In this document: positions 7,242 to 13,972 of the stretch, piece after piece
How positions within the stretch are numbered: the first letter of the stretch is position 1
Layout of the letters: each line of letters starts with the position of its first letter
Source of the DNA: Burkholderiaceae bacterium
GTDB lineage: Bacteria > Pseudomonadota > Gammaproteobacteria > Burkholderiales > Burkholderiaceae
Direction: 5' to 3'
Length of the DNA stretch: 21,208 nt
NCBI GenBank assembly: GCA_017998575.1
Contig: JAGOCV010000033.1
Location: forward strand, 1-21,208
Translations under genes and position numbers: made by a program
Notes under the pieces: model-generated
The model's database searches: none
What the model saw: the letters and a program-made list of their open reading frames with translations, nothing else
What the model was told of the DNA's origin: nothing

Positions 7242-8170
7242 GATGCGTTCTCCGTGGAAGTGATGAAGCCGATGCGCCGCTGCGCTTCTTTCAGGCGCGC
7301 GGTAGGAGGGGCCGAGATGCCCCAGTGGTCGATGCGGCCGGGCGGCCAGGTCCAGTCGGTGGGGCCGCCGACTTCGTAGCTGTCGTCGATCTGCTCGACC
7401 TCGGCCGTGTATTCGATGACCACGCCGGCCGGGCCGATGAAGTAGTTGAAGGCGTTGTCGCCGGGCCCGTGGCGGCCCGGGCCCCATTCGATCGGATGGC
7501 CCGCGTCGCGCATGCGTCCACCACCGCGCATCACCGAATCCACGTCGGGCATCACGAAGGCGATGTGGTTGAGGCAGTCGTTGTCGGCGTCGGCCAGCGC
7601 GATGCTGTGGTGGTCGCCCGGGCCCGGCTGCGGAATGCGGATGAAGGCCATGATGCGCGTGCGGTCCGACAGCCGCAGGCCCAGCGCTTCGTAGAACGGC
7701 TGCGCGGCGGCCACGTCGTGGCTGTTGAGCACGGCGTGCGCCAGGCGCGACGGGCGATCGCTCTGGTCGGCCGTGTCGGCGTGGCGCGCATCGCCCGCCA
7801 CGAAGCGCAGCACGCGGCCCTGCGGATCGCGCACCGTGACGGCCTGGCCACCGCCGGGCTCATGCACCGGAGCGCGTGCCGACAGCAGCGTGCCGCCGTT
7901 CGCCACGGCACGCCGGGCCAGCTCGTCCAGCGCGTCGGTGCTGGCGGCGCGGAAGGTGATGGCGCGCAGCGCGGGCGTGGCGGCGGGCGCCAGCGAGATC
8001 AGGTGATGGTCGGCGCCGGTGCCGCGCAGGTAGACGGTGTCACCCGCGCGCGCGGCCACGGCCAAGTGCCAGGTGTCGGTGAAGAAAGCTTCGGCCGCTG
8101 CCACGTCGGGCAATTCGATCTCGACGCTGCGCAGCGACTGCAGCAGGTAGGGCGATGGGTGGGTGGTCAT
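7238..8170 (-). CDS. Type I extradiol ring-cleavage dioxygenase (VOC superfamily)
   Basis: The 310 aa form two vicinal-oxygen-chelate modules, the size of BphC/catechol 2,3-dioxygenases. The C-terminal module carries the full metal triad: His145 (LAHAVLNSHD), His202 (CLNHIAFVM) and Glu253 (VVIEYTAEVE). Two further expected residues are present: His188 (GDHHSIAL, matching BphC His195) and His234 (GPGRHGPGDN, matching BphC His241). The N-terminal module lacks these ligands, as usual. Such Fe(II) or Mn(II) enzymes open catechol-type rings next to the diol, giving a coloured 2-hydroxymuconate-semialdehyde-type product. The ATG at 8170 overlaps the upstream stop as ATGA and its own stop overlaps the next start as TTGA, so translation is tightly coupled. 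The intact active site supports genuine catalysis. Its aromatic substrate, probably the product of the FAD hydroxylase, is inferred. Confidence 0.88.
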   Translation of the reverse strand: MTTHPSPYLLQSLRSVEIELPDVAAAEAFFTDTWHLAVAARAGDTVYLRGTGADHHLISLAPAATPALRAITFRAASTDALDELARRAVANGGTLLSARAPVHEPGGGQAVTVRDPQGRVLRFVAGDARHADTADQSDRPSRLAHAVLNSHDVAAAQPFYEALGLRLSDRTRIMAFIRIPQPGPGDHHSIALADADNDCLNHIAFVMPDVDSVMRGGGRMRDAGHPIEWGPGRHGPGDNAFNYFIGPAGVVIEYTAEVEQIDDSYEVGGPTDWTWPPGRIDHWGISAPPTARLKEAQRRIGFITSTENAS

Positions 8171-9195
8171 GCGATGGGTTCCGTGAGTTCGGCGCGATCG
8201 AGGAATCGCGCCGCGTTGCCGCGCAGCAGCCGGTCGGCCGCCTCGGCCGCGAAGCCGGCCTGCGCGATGCGCGCCACGGGCGTGGCGTCGTGGAAGTTGA
8301 AGGGGTAGTCGGTGCCAACCATCAGCTGCGTGTCGCCGAAGGTGGCCGCCAGGTGGCGCAGCGTGGCGTCATCGAACACCAGCGTGTCGTAGAACAGCTG
8401 GCGCGCCTGCTCGGCCGGCGCCGTGGCGATGCTCTCGCGCAGCGCGGGAAACACGTGCCAGCCCTGCTGCAGGCGCGGCAGCAGCGAGGCCAGCGTGCCG
8501 CCGCCATGGCTGAACGCGATGCGCAGGCCGGGCCGGCGGGCGATCAGCCCGCCCGTGATCACCGATGCCGCGGCCAGGCCCACGTCGCCGGGATAGGCCA
8601 GCACCTGCTGCAGCTGCGCATGGCCCACCAGGCGGTCCATGCCGGCCGGCCGCAGCGCGTGCACGAACACGGCCGCGCCCAGCGCCTCGCAGGCTTCGAA
8701 GAACGGATCGAATTCGGGCGCGCCGATGGCGCGGCCGTTCACGTTGCTGCCGATTTCCACGCCTGCGAAGCCGGGCTGGGCCATCAGCTCGCGCAGCTCG
8801 GCGATGGCCAGGTCGATGTCCTGCAGCGGCACCGCACCCAGGCCGATGAGATGACCGCCGGATTCGGCCACCATCGCGGCGATCTGCCCATTGAGCCAGC
8901 GCGTGAGCTGGCGCCCGGCCTCGGCCGGCATCCAGTACGACAGCAGCTCGGGCATGGGCGATATCGCCTGCAGGTCGAGCCCCATGGCCGGCAGGTCGGC
9001 CAGGCGGCGCGTCGTCGTCCAGCACTTGTCGGAGACGGTGCGGTAGTTCTTGCCTGCAATCATCACGTTGCGGTGGCAGGCATCGGCGCCGGCGGCCATC
9101 TGCGGCCAGTCGGCCGGCATGGCGCTGCCCAGGTAGTGCGGGAAATGTTCGGGCACCACGTGCGAATGCGTGTCGATGCCGCAGGTGCAGGGCAT
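8167..9195 (-). CDS. ACMSD-type metal-dependent amidohydrolase/decarboxylase
   Basis: The 342-aa amidohydrolase_2 (ACMSD-like) protein has the N-terminal metal motif DTHSHVVP, with His10 and His12 as ligands. Later come FVHALRP, FSHGGGTLASLLPR and GTDYPFNF, supplying the third His, the general-base His and the metal-binding Asp. Members decarboxylate aminocarboxymuconate semialdehyde or hydroxybenzoates such as gamma-resorcylate, or hydrolyse ring-cleavage products. Upstream of a dioxygenase it could remove a carboxyl group before or after ring opening. It is the first gene of the six-gene operon, 125 nt from the divergent LysR gene, and its stop overlaps the dioxygenase start. A MPCTCGIDTHSH start is short but typical, because the HxH strand begins the fold. 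The precise reaction cannot be read from sequence. Confidence 0.85.
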   Translation of the reverse strand: MPCTCGIDTHSHVVPEHFPHYLGSAMPADWPQMAAGADACHRNVMIAGKNYRTVSDKCWTTTRRLADLPAMGLDLQAISPMPELLSYWMPAEAGRQLTRWLNGQIAAMVAESGGHLIGLGAVPLQDIDLAIAELRELMAQPGFAGVEIGSNVNGRAIGAPEFDPFFEACEALGAAVFVHALRPAGMDRLVGHAQLQQVLAYPGDVGLAAASVITGGLIARRPGLRIAFSHGGGTLASLLPRLQQGWHVFPALRESIATAPAEQARQLFYDTLVFDDATLRHLAATFGDTQLMVGTDYPFNFHDATPVARIAQAGFAAEAADRLLRGNAARFLDRAELTEPIA

Positions 9196-9260
9196 GGGGA
9201 GTGTCTCCGGGCGGTGCCGGCGTCAGGGCCGGTCGGGTTGTCTGTCGTCGTTGGGAGGGC

Positions 9261-9289
9261 AGTCTAGGCAGCGCCTTGATATCCATCAA
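9261..9289 (-). promoter_or_regulatory. Candidate sigma70 promoter of the ring-cleavage operon
   Basis: On the minus strand, TTGATG (9289-9284) is separated by 17 nt from TAGACT (9266-9261). Each matches the sigma70 -35 and -10 hexamers at four of six positions, with ideal spacing. The -35 overlaps the dyad at 9276-9289. Transcription would begin near 9254, about 60 nt before the amidohydrolase ATG. The match is moderate and untested. Confidence 0.4.
9276..9289. promoter_or_regulatory. TTGAT-N4-ATCAA dyad, perfect match to the Fnr consensus
   Basis: TTGAT-ATCC-ATCAA is a perfect 5+5 dyad identical to the Fnr/Anr consensus. It sits between the divergent amidohydrolase and LysR genes and overlaps the candidate operon -35. 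It could be an Fnr site, or part of the LysR recognition sequence, since LysR sites are also dyads in such divergent regions. The sequence cannot decide between them. Confidence 0.5.
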
Positions 9290-9293
9290 TCCA

Positions 9294-9322
9294 ATGCCGT
9301 GGATAGATAGAATCCACGGCAT
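9294..9322. promoter_or_regulatory. 11-bp perfect inverted repeat overlapping the LysR start codon
   Basis: ATGCCGTGGAT and ATCCACGGCAT are exact complements separated by AGATAGA. The right arm ends in the AT of the LysR ATG at 9321. It is a strong candidate operator for autorepression, or an mRNA hairpin covering the start. A second dyad (ATATCCAT at 9279-9286 with ATGGATAT at 9321-9328) interleaves with it. Confidence 0.6.
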
Positions 9323-10223
9323 GGATATGGCTGACGTCGATCTCAACCTGCTCGTGGTGTTCGACGCGCTGTCGCAGCATCGCAGCGTGACCCGCGCAGC
9401 CGAAGCGCTGGGCCTGTCGCAGCCGGCCACCAGCGCAGCACTGGCGCGGTTGCGCCGGCTTTTCAACGACCCGCTGTTCGTCAAGACCGGCGCCGAGATG
9501 CGTCCCACGCCGCGCGCGGCCGAACTGGCCACGCCGGTGCGCCGAGTGATCGGTGTGGTCAAGGAAGAGATCCTGCAGTCGGCCGCGTTCGACCCCGCCA
9601 CGTCGGAGCAGTCGTTCCAGCTCATCGCGCCCGACATCGCCGAGGTCATCCTGCTGCCGCGCCTGCTGGCGCTCTTGCGCGTGCAGGCGCCGGGCGTTCG
9701 CATCCGCACCGTGTCGATGCCGCGCCACGCCGCGGCCGAAGCGCTGGCCAGCGGCGCGGCCGATGTGGCGCTGGGTTATTTCCCCGATCTGCAGAAGACC
9801 GGCTTCTACCAGCAGCGCCTGTTCAAGCACCGCTATGTGTGCGTGGTGCGGCGCGACCACCCCGTCATCGGCGCACGCATGACGCAGCGCCAGTACCTCG
9901 ACGCGCCGCACGCCGTGGTGTGGCCCGAAGGCCGCGAGCACCTGTTCGAGAGCTTCATGCAGACCCGCCAGCTCCAGCGCCGCGTGGTGCTGGAGCTGTC
10001 GCACTTCATGAGCCTGCTGACCATCGTCGCGACATCGGACGTGATCGCCACCGTGCCTTCGGATCTGGCCGAATTCTTCGAGGCGCACGGCAACATCCGC
10101 GCGGTGGAATCGCCGGTGAAGGCGCCCGAGGTGGAGGTGCACCAGTTCTGGCACCAGCGGCTGCACAAGGATGCAGCGAACGCTTGGCTGCGCGGGGCGA
10201 TCCGGGAGGCTTTGGGAGAGTGA
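9321..10223 (+). CDS. LysR-family transcriptional regulator of the divergent aromatic operon
   Basis: The 300-aa protein is of normal LysR length. Residues 5-65 form the winged helix-turn-helix: DLNLLVVFDALSQHRSVTRA, LGLSQPATSAALARLR and FNDPLFVKTGAEMRPT. The NLLVVFDALSQ form and the PTPRA ending resemble the NodD/NahR-like branch that often senses aromatic compounds. The effector domain follows (FQLIAPDIAEVILLPRLL, ADVALGYFPDL). I chose the ATG at 9321; 9327 is an alternative. Neither has a Shine-Dalgarno, and a TAGAAT at 9308-9313 lies just upstream, so the message may be almost leaderless. It diverges from the amidohydrolase-led operon, which it most likely activates in response to a pathway substrate or intermediate. 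Confidence 0.9.
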   Translation: MDMADVDLNLLVVFDALSQHRSVTRAAEALGLSQPATSAALARLRRLFNDPLFVKTGAEMRPTPRAAELATPVRRVIGVVKEEILQSAAFDPATSEQSFQLIAPDIAEVILLPRLLALLRVQAPGVRIRTVSMPRHAAAEALASGAADVALGYFPDLQKTGFYQQRLFKHRYVCVVRRDHPVIGARMTQRQYLDAPHAVVWPEGREHLFESFMQTRQLQRRVVLELSHFMSLLTIVATSDVIATVPSDLAEFFEAHGNIRAVESPVKAPEVEVHQFWHQRLHKDAANAWLRGAIREALGE

Positions 10224-10257
10224 GTCTGGCGTGACGCCCGCGGAAGGCGGCACCGAT

Positions 10258-10288
10258 GTCCGATGGCCCCGCCGGCTGCCAGCCGGAC
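10258..10288. terminator. Nested inverted repeats between convergent genes, weak terminator candidate
   Basis: CCGGCT-GCC-AGCCGG (10272-10286) forms a 6-bp stem with a 3-nt loop. It lies inside GTCCG...CGGAC (10258-10262 and 10284-10288), which is an alternative pairing. It falls in the 66-nt gap between the LysR gene and the convergent membrane-protein gene. No U-tract follows on either strand. Confidence 0.35.
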
Positions 10289-10289
10289 G

Positions 10290-10772
10290 TCACTTGTACT
10301 TGTGATTCTTCGGCCTGACAGCCAGCGCCACGATGGCGACCCCGGCGGCCACCACCAGCGCGTCCTCGATCAGGCCGCTTCGGGTCTGGCCCAGATCGTC
10401 CATCGCTCGTTTGCGGCCGGCCAGGGTCACGTAGGCCAGCGGTACGGCGGTGGCCACCGCCACGGTGGCGCCTTCCTTCTCGTGACCGCGAGGCGCGAGG
10501 GCGGCCCCCGCGATGCCCGCGCTCATCACCCGCGCGATCAGGCCGAGCGCCACCGTGCGGTCCGGCGCCGTTTTCATCTTGTCGCCGAACAGCTCGCCTG
10601 CACCCAACGCCAGCGCGCCAGCCCTGAACAGCGGGCGGTCCAGCAGCGCCAGCCGTCCTGGCGTGCGATGGCCCAGCAAACGCGCTGCGGCGATGCTGGC
10701 CATGGGCGTCATCGAACGCGCGCTGGCCACCGCGCCGATGAGGGCCGAGAAAAGAAGGCTGCCGTACTTCAT
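10290..10772 (-). CDS. DUF4126-like small integral membrane protein
   Basis: The 160-aa hydrophobic protein has about four membrane segments, roughly residues 4-18, 20-33, 74-92 and 136-152. The central GELFGDKMKTAPDRTVALGLIARV resembles the conserved GEL-x-DK...TPDR region of the DUF4126 family, and the N-terminal SARSMTPMASIAAARLL fits its first half. The function of that family is unknown. A short basic tail (RPKNHKYK) ends the protein. It stands alone, convergent with the LysR gene and divergent from the DNA glycosylase gene, with only a weak GGGAC upstream of the ATG. Nothing around it suggests a role in either catabolic operon. Confidence 0.72.
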   Translation of the reverse strand: MKYGSLLFSALIGAVASARSMTPMASIAAARLLGHRTPGRLALLDRPLFRAGALALGAGELFGDKMKTAPDRTVALGLIARVMSAGIAGAALAPRGHEKEGATVAVATAVPLAYVTLAGRKRAMDDLGQTRSGLIEDALVVAAGVAIVALAVRPKNHKYK

Positions 10773-10844
10773 GGTTCGTCCCGCGAATGAATGTCGGGTC
10801 TCATCCTCGAGTGATGCGCCGGGAGGAGGTAGCAGTCAAAGCCC

Positions 10845-10867
10845 CGCGTGCCTGTAGGTGGCACGCG
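10845..10867 (+). promoter_or_regulatory. 8-bp perfect hairpin just upstream of the DNA glycosylase
   Basis: CGCGTGCC-TGTAGGT-GGCACGCG is a perfect 8-bp stem with a 7-nt loop, ending 18 nt before the glycosylase ATG. It could be a 5'UTR structure, an operator dyad, or a terminator of upstream readthrough. No protein is known to me that binds this sequence. Confidence 0.4.
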
Positions 10868-10885
10868 CGCACGGACAATCGGCGC

Positions 10886-11449
10886 ATGAAGATGCTTGCC
10901 GCGATCGATTTCGATGCGCCGTCGCCCGAAGTGGCGCGCGCGCTCATTGGAGTGGAGTTGCGCGTTGATGGCGTCGGCGGGCGCATCGTCGAGACCGAGG
11001 CCTACGACATGGACGACCCGGCCTCGCACAGCCACGGCGGGCCCACCGCGCGCAACGCGTCGATGTTCGGGCCGGCCGGGCATGCCTATGTCTACCGCTC
11101 GTACGGCATCCACTGGTGCCTGAACTTCGTCTGCCGCCCGGCCGGCCACGGCGCCGGGGTGTTGATCCGGGCGATGGAGCCCACCACGGGACTGGATGTG
11201 ATGCGGGCCCGGCGCGGGGTGGACGATGTGCGTCTTCTGTGTTCAGGCCCGGGCCGCGTGGGCCAGGCGCTGGGCATCACGCGCGCGCTGGACGGGCTGG
11301 CGCTGGACGAGCCTCCCTTCGAGCTGCGGCCGTCGTGCGAAGTGCACGACGTGGTGGTGGGCGTGCGCATCGGCATCTCGAAGGCGGCCGACCTGCCGTG
11401 GCGCTTCGGTTTGCCGGGCTCGCGCCACGTCAGCCGGCGCTTCACATGA
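10886..11449 (+). CDS. AAG/MPG-type 3-methyladenine DNA glycosylase
   Basis: The 187-aa protein belongs to the alkyladenine DNA glycosylase family, shorter than human AAG because it lacks the N-terminal tail. It excises alkylated purines and hypoxanthine from DNA by hydrolysing the N-glycosidic bond. The active-site segment GGRIVETEAYDMDDPASHSHGG (residues 31-52) supplies catalytic Glu38, intercalating Tyr40 and His48. MFGPAGHAYVYRSYGIHWCLN and the GVLIRAMEP and SGPGRVGQALGI blocks follow. I chose the ATG at 10886, though the frame is open to 10787, because the N-terminal fold begins at LAAIDFDAPSPEVARALIG; ATG 10892 is an alternative. Its stop overlaps the next start as ATGA, so it is translationally coupled to a DUF3253 gene. 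It is a monofunctional housekeeping repair enzyme, unrelated to the flanking catabolic operons. Confidence 0.92.
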   Translation: MKMLAAIDFDAPSPEVARALIGVELRVDGVGGRIVETEAYDMDDPASHSHGGPTARNASMFGPAGHAYVYRSYGIHWCLNFVCRPAGHGAGVLIRAMEPTTGLDVMRARRGVDDVRLLCSGPGRVGQALGITRALDGLALDEPPFELRPSCEVHDVVVGVRIGISKAADLPWRFGLPGSRHVSRRFT

Positions 11450-11694
11450 ACGCCAGCACCATCGAGCACACCATCTTCGGCCTGCTGGCGCAGCGCCGGG
11501 CCGGTGCGACGATCTGCCCATCGGAGGTCGCACGCGCGCTCGCGCCGGATGGCGGTGCCTGGCACCACCACATGCCGCAGATCCGCGAAGTGGCCCAGCG
11601 TCTGGCCGACAACGGGCGGATGGTGGTGACGCGTGGCGGGGCCCCGGTGGATGCGAACAGTCGCGGCGGCCCGATCCGGCTGGGGCGTCCGTGA
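11446..11694 (+). CDS. DUF3253 small winged-helix-like protein
   Basis: The 82-aa protein contains the DUF3253 pattern: TIEHTIFGLLAQR, then TICPSEVARALAPDGG, MPQIREVAQRLADNGRMVVT and a closing SRGGPIRLGRP. The arrangement of helices and a basic turn resembles a winged helix, so nucleic-acid binding is possible, but no function is established for the family. The ATG overlaps the DNA glycosylase stop (ATGA at 11446-11449), implying co-translation and perhaps a link to DNA repair. No other start fits, because the upstream frame lies over the glycosylase gene and has non-coding character. Confidence 0.85.
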   Translation: MNASTIEHTIFGLLAQRRAGATICPSEVARALAPDGGAWHHHMPQIREVAQRLADNGRMVVTRGGAPVDANSRGGPIRLGRP

Positions 11695-11725
11695 ATCCGG
11701 CTCGACCGGCTGCCGGAGGCGCTCG

Positions 11726-12889
11726 TCAGGCGTGCGCGTGCGTCACCAGGTCGCCGGTCACCTGCGACAGGTCGGCCGCGCCGCACAGCACCAGGGTGCG
11801 GCGCAGCTCGTCGGCCAGCAGCGACAGCACATGCGCCGCGCCCGCCGCGCCGCCCACGCACACGCCGGCCAGCAGCGGTCGGCCCACCATGACCGCCGTG
11901 GCGCCCAGGGCGATGGCCTTGGCGATGTCGGTGCCGCGCCGCACGCCGCCGTCCAGCAGCAGGTCCATCGATGGCCCGACGGCGGCGCGGATGCCTGCCA
12001 GGGCGTGCAGCGGCGGCAGAGCGCCATCGAGCTGGCGTCCGCCGTGGTTGGAGACCACGAGGCCGTCGACGCCGGCCTGCTGCGCGCGTTGCGCATCGTC
12101 GGCGCGCAGGATGCCCTTGACCAGCAGCGGGCCGCGCCAGCGGCGGCGCAGCGCGTCGAGTGCGGTCCAGTCGAAGGCGGCATCGAAGCCCGCGCCCACC
12201 GACGCCGCGCCTGAGCGCCGCACGGTGGCCGCCTCGGAAGCGGGCGCCAGGTTCTCCAGTTGCGGCACGCCGCGCCGCAGCATGTCCAGCGCCCACGCCG
12301 GCCGCGCTGCGAACGCGGCCACATTGCGCGGCGTGAAGCGGAACGGCATGGTGAAGTCATTGCGCAGGTCACGCTCGCGCTTGCCGCCTTCGGGCACGTC
12401 CACGGTCAGCACCAGGGCCTCGCAGCCAGCCTGCGCCGCACGCTCGAGCAGCCCGTCCATCAGCGCCCGCTCGCGCAGCGGATAGACCTGGAACCAGCGG
12501 CGGCCGTGCGCACCGGCGGCCGCGGCCACCGATTCGATCGATGCGGTCGCCACCGCCGACAGCACGGACACGATGCCGGCCTCTGCCGCCGCGCGCGCGA
12601 GCTCGAGATCGCCACCGCGCCGCCCGAAGCCGACGGCGCCCATGGGCGCCACCACGATCGGTAGCGCCGAAGGCCGGCCCAGGATGCGCGCCTCGAGCGA
12701 GGGCGCGGTCACACCGGTGAGCATGCGCGGGCGCAGCCGCAGCGCGTCGAACGCCTGCCGGTTGTAGGCCAGTGTGCGCTCGTCCTCGGCGGCGCCGGCG
12801 TAGAAATCGGCCACCGGCCGGGGCAGCAGCCGGCGCGCGGCCCGCGCCACGTCGTCGAGGTTGAACAGGCGGTCGAGCGTGCGTGGCAT
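11726..12889 (-). CDS. FMN-dependent alpha-hydroxyacid oxidase/dehydrogenase (mandelate/lactate/glycolate family)
   Basis: This 387-aa TIM-barrel flavoprotein oxidises an L-2-hydroxy acid to the 2-oxo acid. Catalytic residues are in place: Tyr30 (VADFYAGAAEDE), Tyr136 (RWFQVYPLRER), Arg171 (EGGKRERDLRN), Lys258 (LLVKGI), and the base His282 with Arg285 in SNHGGRQLDG. The FMN phosphate site is DGGVRRGTDIAKA (313-325). The membrane-insertion segment of mandelate dehydrogenase is replaced by an Ala/Arg-rich stretch of about 30 residues. I chose the ATG at 12889, although the frame is open to 13012, because MPRTLDRLFNLDDVARAAR is the family N-terminus; it follows the TctC stop by 13 nt. It is the last gene of the second operon. 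With the ThDP–ALDH fusion it would make a mandelate-like chain (inference); lactate or glycolate remain possible substrates. Confidence 0.88.
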   Translation of the reverse strand: MPRTLDRLFNLDDVARAARRLLPRPVADFYAGAAEDERTLAYNRQAFDALRLRPRMLTGVTAPSLEARILGRPSALPIVVAPMGAVGFGRRGGDLELARAAAEAGIVSVLSAVATASIESVAAAAGAHGRRWFQVYPLRERALMDGLLERAAQAGCEALVLTVDVPEGGKRERDLRNDFTMPFRFTPRNVAAFAARPAWALDMLRRGVPQLENLAPASEAATVRRSGAASVGAGFDAAFDWTALDALRRRWRGPLLVKGILRADDAQRAQQAGVDGLVVSNHGGRQLDGALPPLHALAGIRAAVGPSMDLLLDGGVRRGTDIAKAIALGATAVMVGRPLLAGVCVGGAAGAAHVLSLLADELRRTLVLCGAADLSQVTGDLVTHAHA

Positions 12890-12902
12890 GAAAAAGCGGC
12901 GA

Positions 12903-13913
12903 TCAGCGTGGTGCGGGCTCGCGCGCCAGCCGCACCAGCGAGCCAGCGGCCTCGCGGTCCCGGCGCAGGAAGGCGGCGAACTCGGCTTGCGTGGTGAGGG
13001 CGGGCTCGACATGGCGCGACTGCATGGCCTCGGTCATGCGGGCATCGCCGAAGACCGTGCTCAGATCCTGGTGCAGCCGCGCGACGATGGCCGCCGGCGT
13101 GCCTGCGGGCACGGCAATGCCCCACCACGGCCGGCTCGGGAAGCCGCCCAGGCCCGCCTCTTCGAGCGTGGGCACCTGCGGCAGAGCGGCCGAGCGGCGG
13201 CTGGCGGCCAGCGCGATGGGGCGCACCTGGCCGGCCTGGATCGGACCGATGAAGTTGCCCAGGCCCATCTGCGCCATCTGGATCTCGCCGCCCGCGATGG
13301 CGGTGGCGATGGGGCCGCCGCCCTTGTAGGGCACGCCGACGATGCGGGTCTTCCATTCGCGGTTGAGCCAGACCACCATCAGCTCCTGCATCGAGCCCTC
13401 GCCGAGGGTGCCGAAGTTGACCTTCTCCGGATTGCGCTGCGCGAAAGTGCGCAGCTCGGCCGCCGTCTGCACCGGCAACGACGCGGGCACGACCAGGCCT
13501 TCGGTGACGAAGAACAGCCGCGTGACGGGCACGAAATCCTTGTCGGCGTCGTAGGGCAGCTTGTCGAAGAGGAACGGGTTGAACGAGGTGGTGGCGTGGT
13601 AGATGGCGCACACGGTGTAGCCGTCCGGCGCCGCCTTGGCGCAGGCCTCGGCGCCCACGATGCCGCTGGCGCCGGGCCGGTTGTCGATGACAACCGGCTG
13701 CCCCAGCTGCTGCGACAGCGCGGGCTGCGCGGCGCGCAGCACCACATCGGTGACGCTGCCGGCGGCGATCGGCACGATGATGCGCACCGGCTTGGAGGGA
13801 TAGCCTGACTGCGCCGCGGCCGGCAAGGCCGACATCGCGGCCAGCGTGGCCGCCAGGGCGAGGGCGTGCGTGATGAATCGCCGGGCCCGTGGGCCCCGGT
13901 GCGTGCGTGTCAT
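12903..13913 (-). CDS. Bug/TctC-family periplasmic substrate-binding protein
   Basis: The 336-aa receptor starts at the ATG at 13913, which has GGAGA 7 nt upstream; the frame is open to 13976 but that part is not signal-like. The export signal PRARRFITHALALAATLAAMSALPAAAQ has a twin arginine and a long hydrophobic core. The mature protein opens with YPSKPVRIIVPIAAGSVTD, then VVIDNRPGASG, AAPDGYTVC, KLPYDADKDFVPVT and VPYKGGGP, all standard for the family. It lies between the signal-less TctC-like gene and the hydroxyacid oxidase gene, 13 nt from the latter. A hydroxy-acid ligand matching that oxidase is a reasonable guess and nothing more. Confidence 0.92.
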   Translation of the reverse strand: MTRTHRGPRARRFITHALALAATLAAMSALPAAAQSGYPSKPVRIIVPIAAGSVTDVVLRAAQPALSQQLGQPVVIDNRPGASGIVGAEACAKAAPDGYTVCAIYHATTSFNPFLFDKLPYDADKDFVPVTRLFFVTEGLVVPASLPVQTAAELRTFAQRNPEKVNFGTLGEGSMQELMVVWLNREWKTRIVGVPYKGGGPIATAIAGGEIQMAQMGLGNFIGPIQAGQVRPIALAASRRSAALPQVPTLEEAGLGGFPSRPWWGIAVPAGTPAAIVARLHQDLSTVFGDARMTEAMQSRHVEPALTTQAEFAAFLRRDREAAGSLVRLAREPAPR

Positions 13914-13972
13914 GGCGTGTCTCCGTTGTCGTTGTTGGAAAGCGGGATCGGCGGCGGGCGATGCCGCGCCGC

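Noticed and set aside
10290..10772. Holin or toxin-like small membrane protein
   Set aside because: The GEL...DK...TPDR pattern fits DUF4126 better, and there is no toxin–antitoxin or phage context.
11695..11725. Terminator between the convergent DUF3253 and hydroxyacid oxidase genes
   Set aside because: The 31-nt gap shows no stable stem with a U-tract that I can support.
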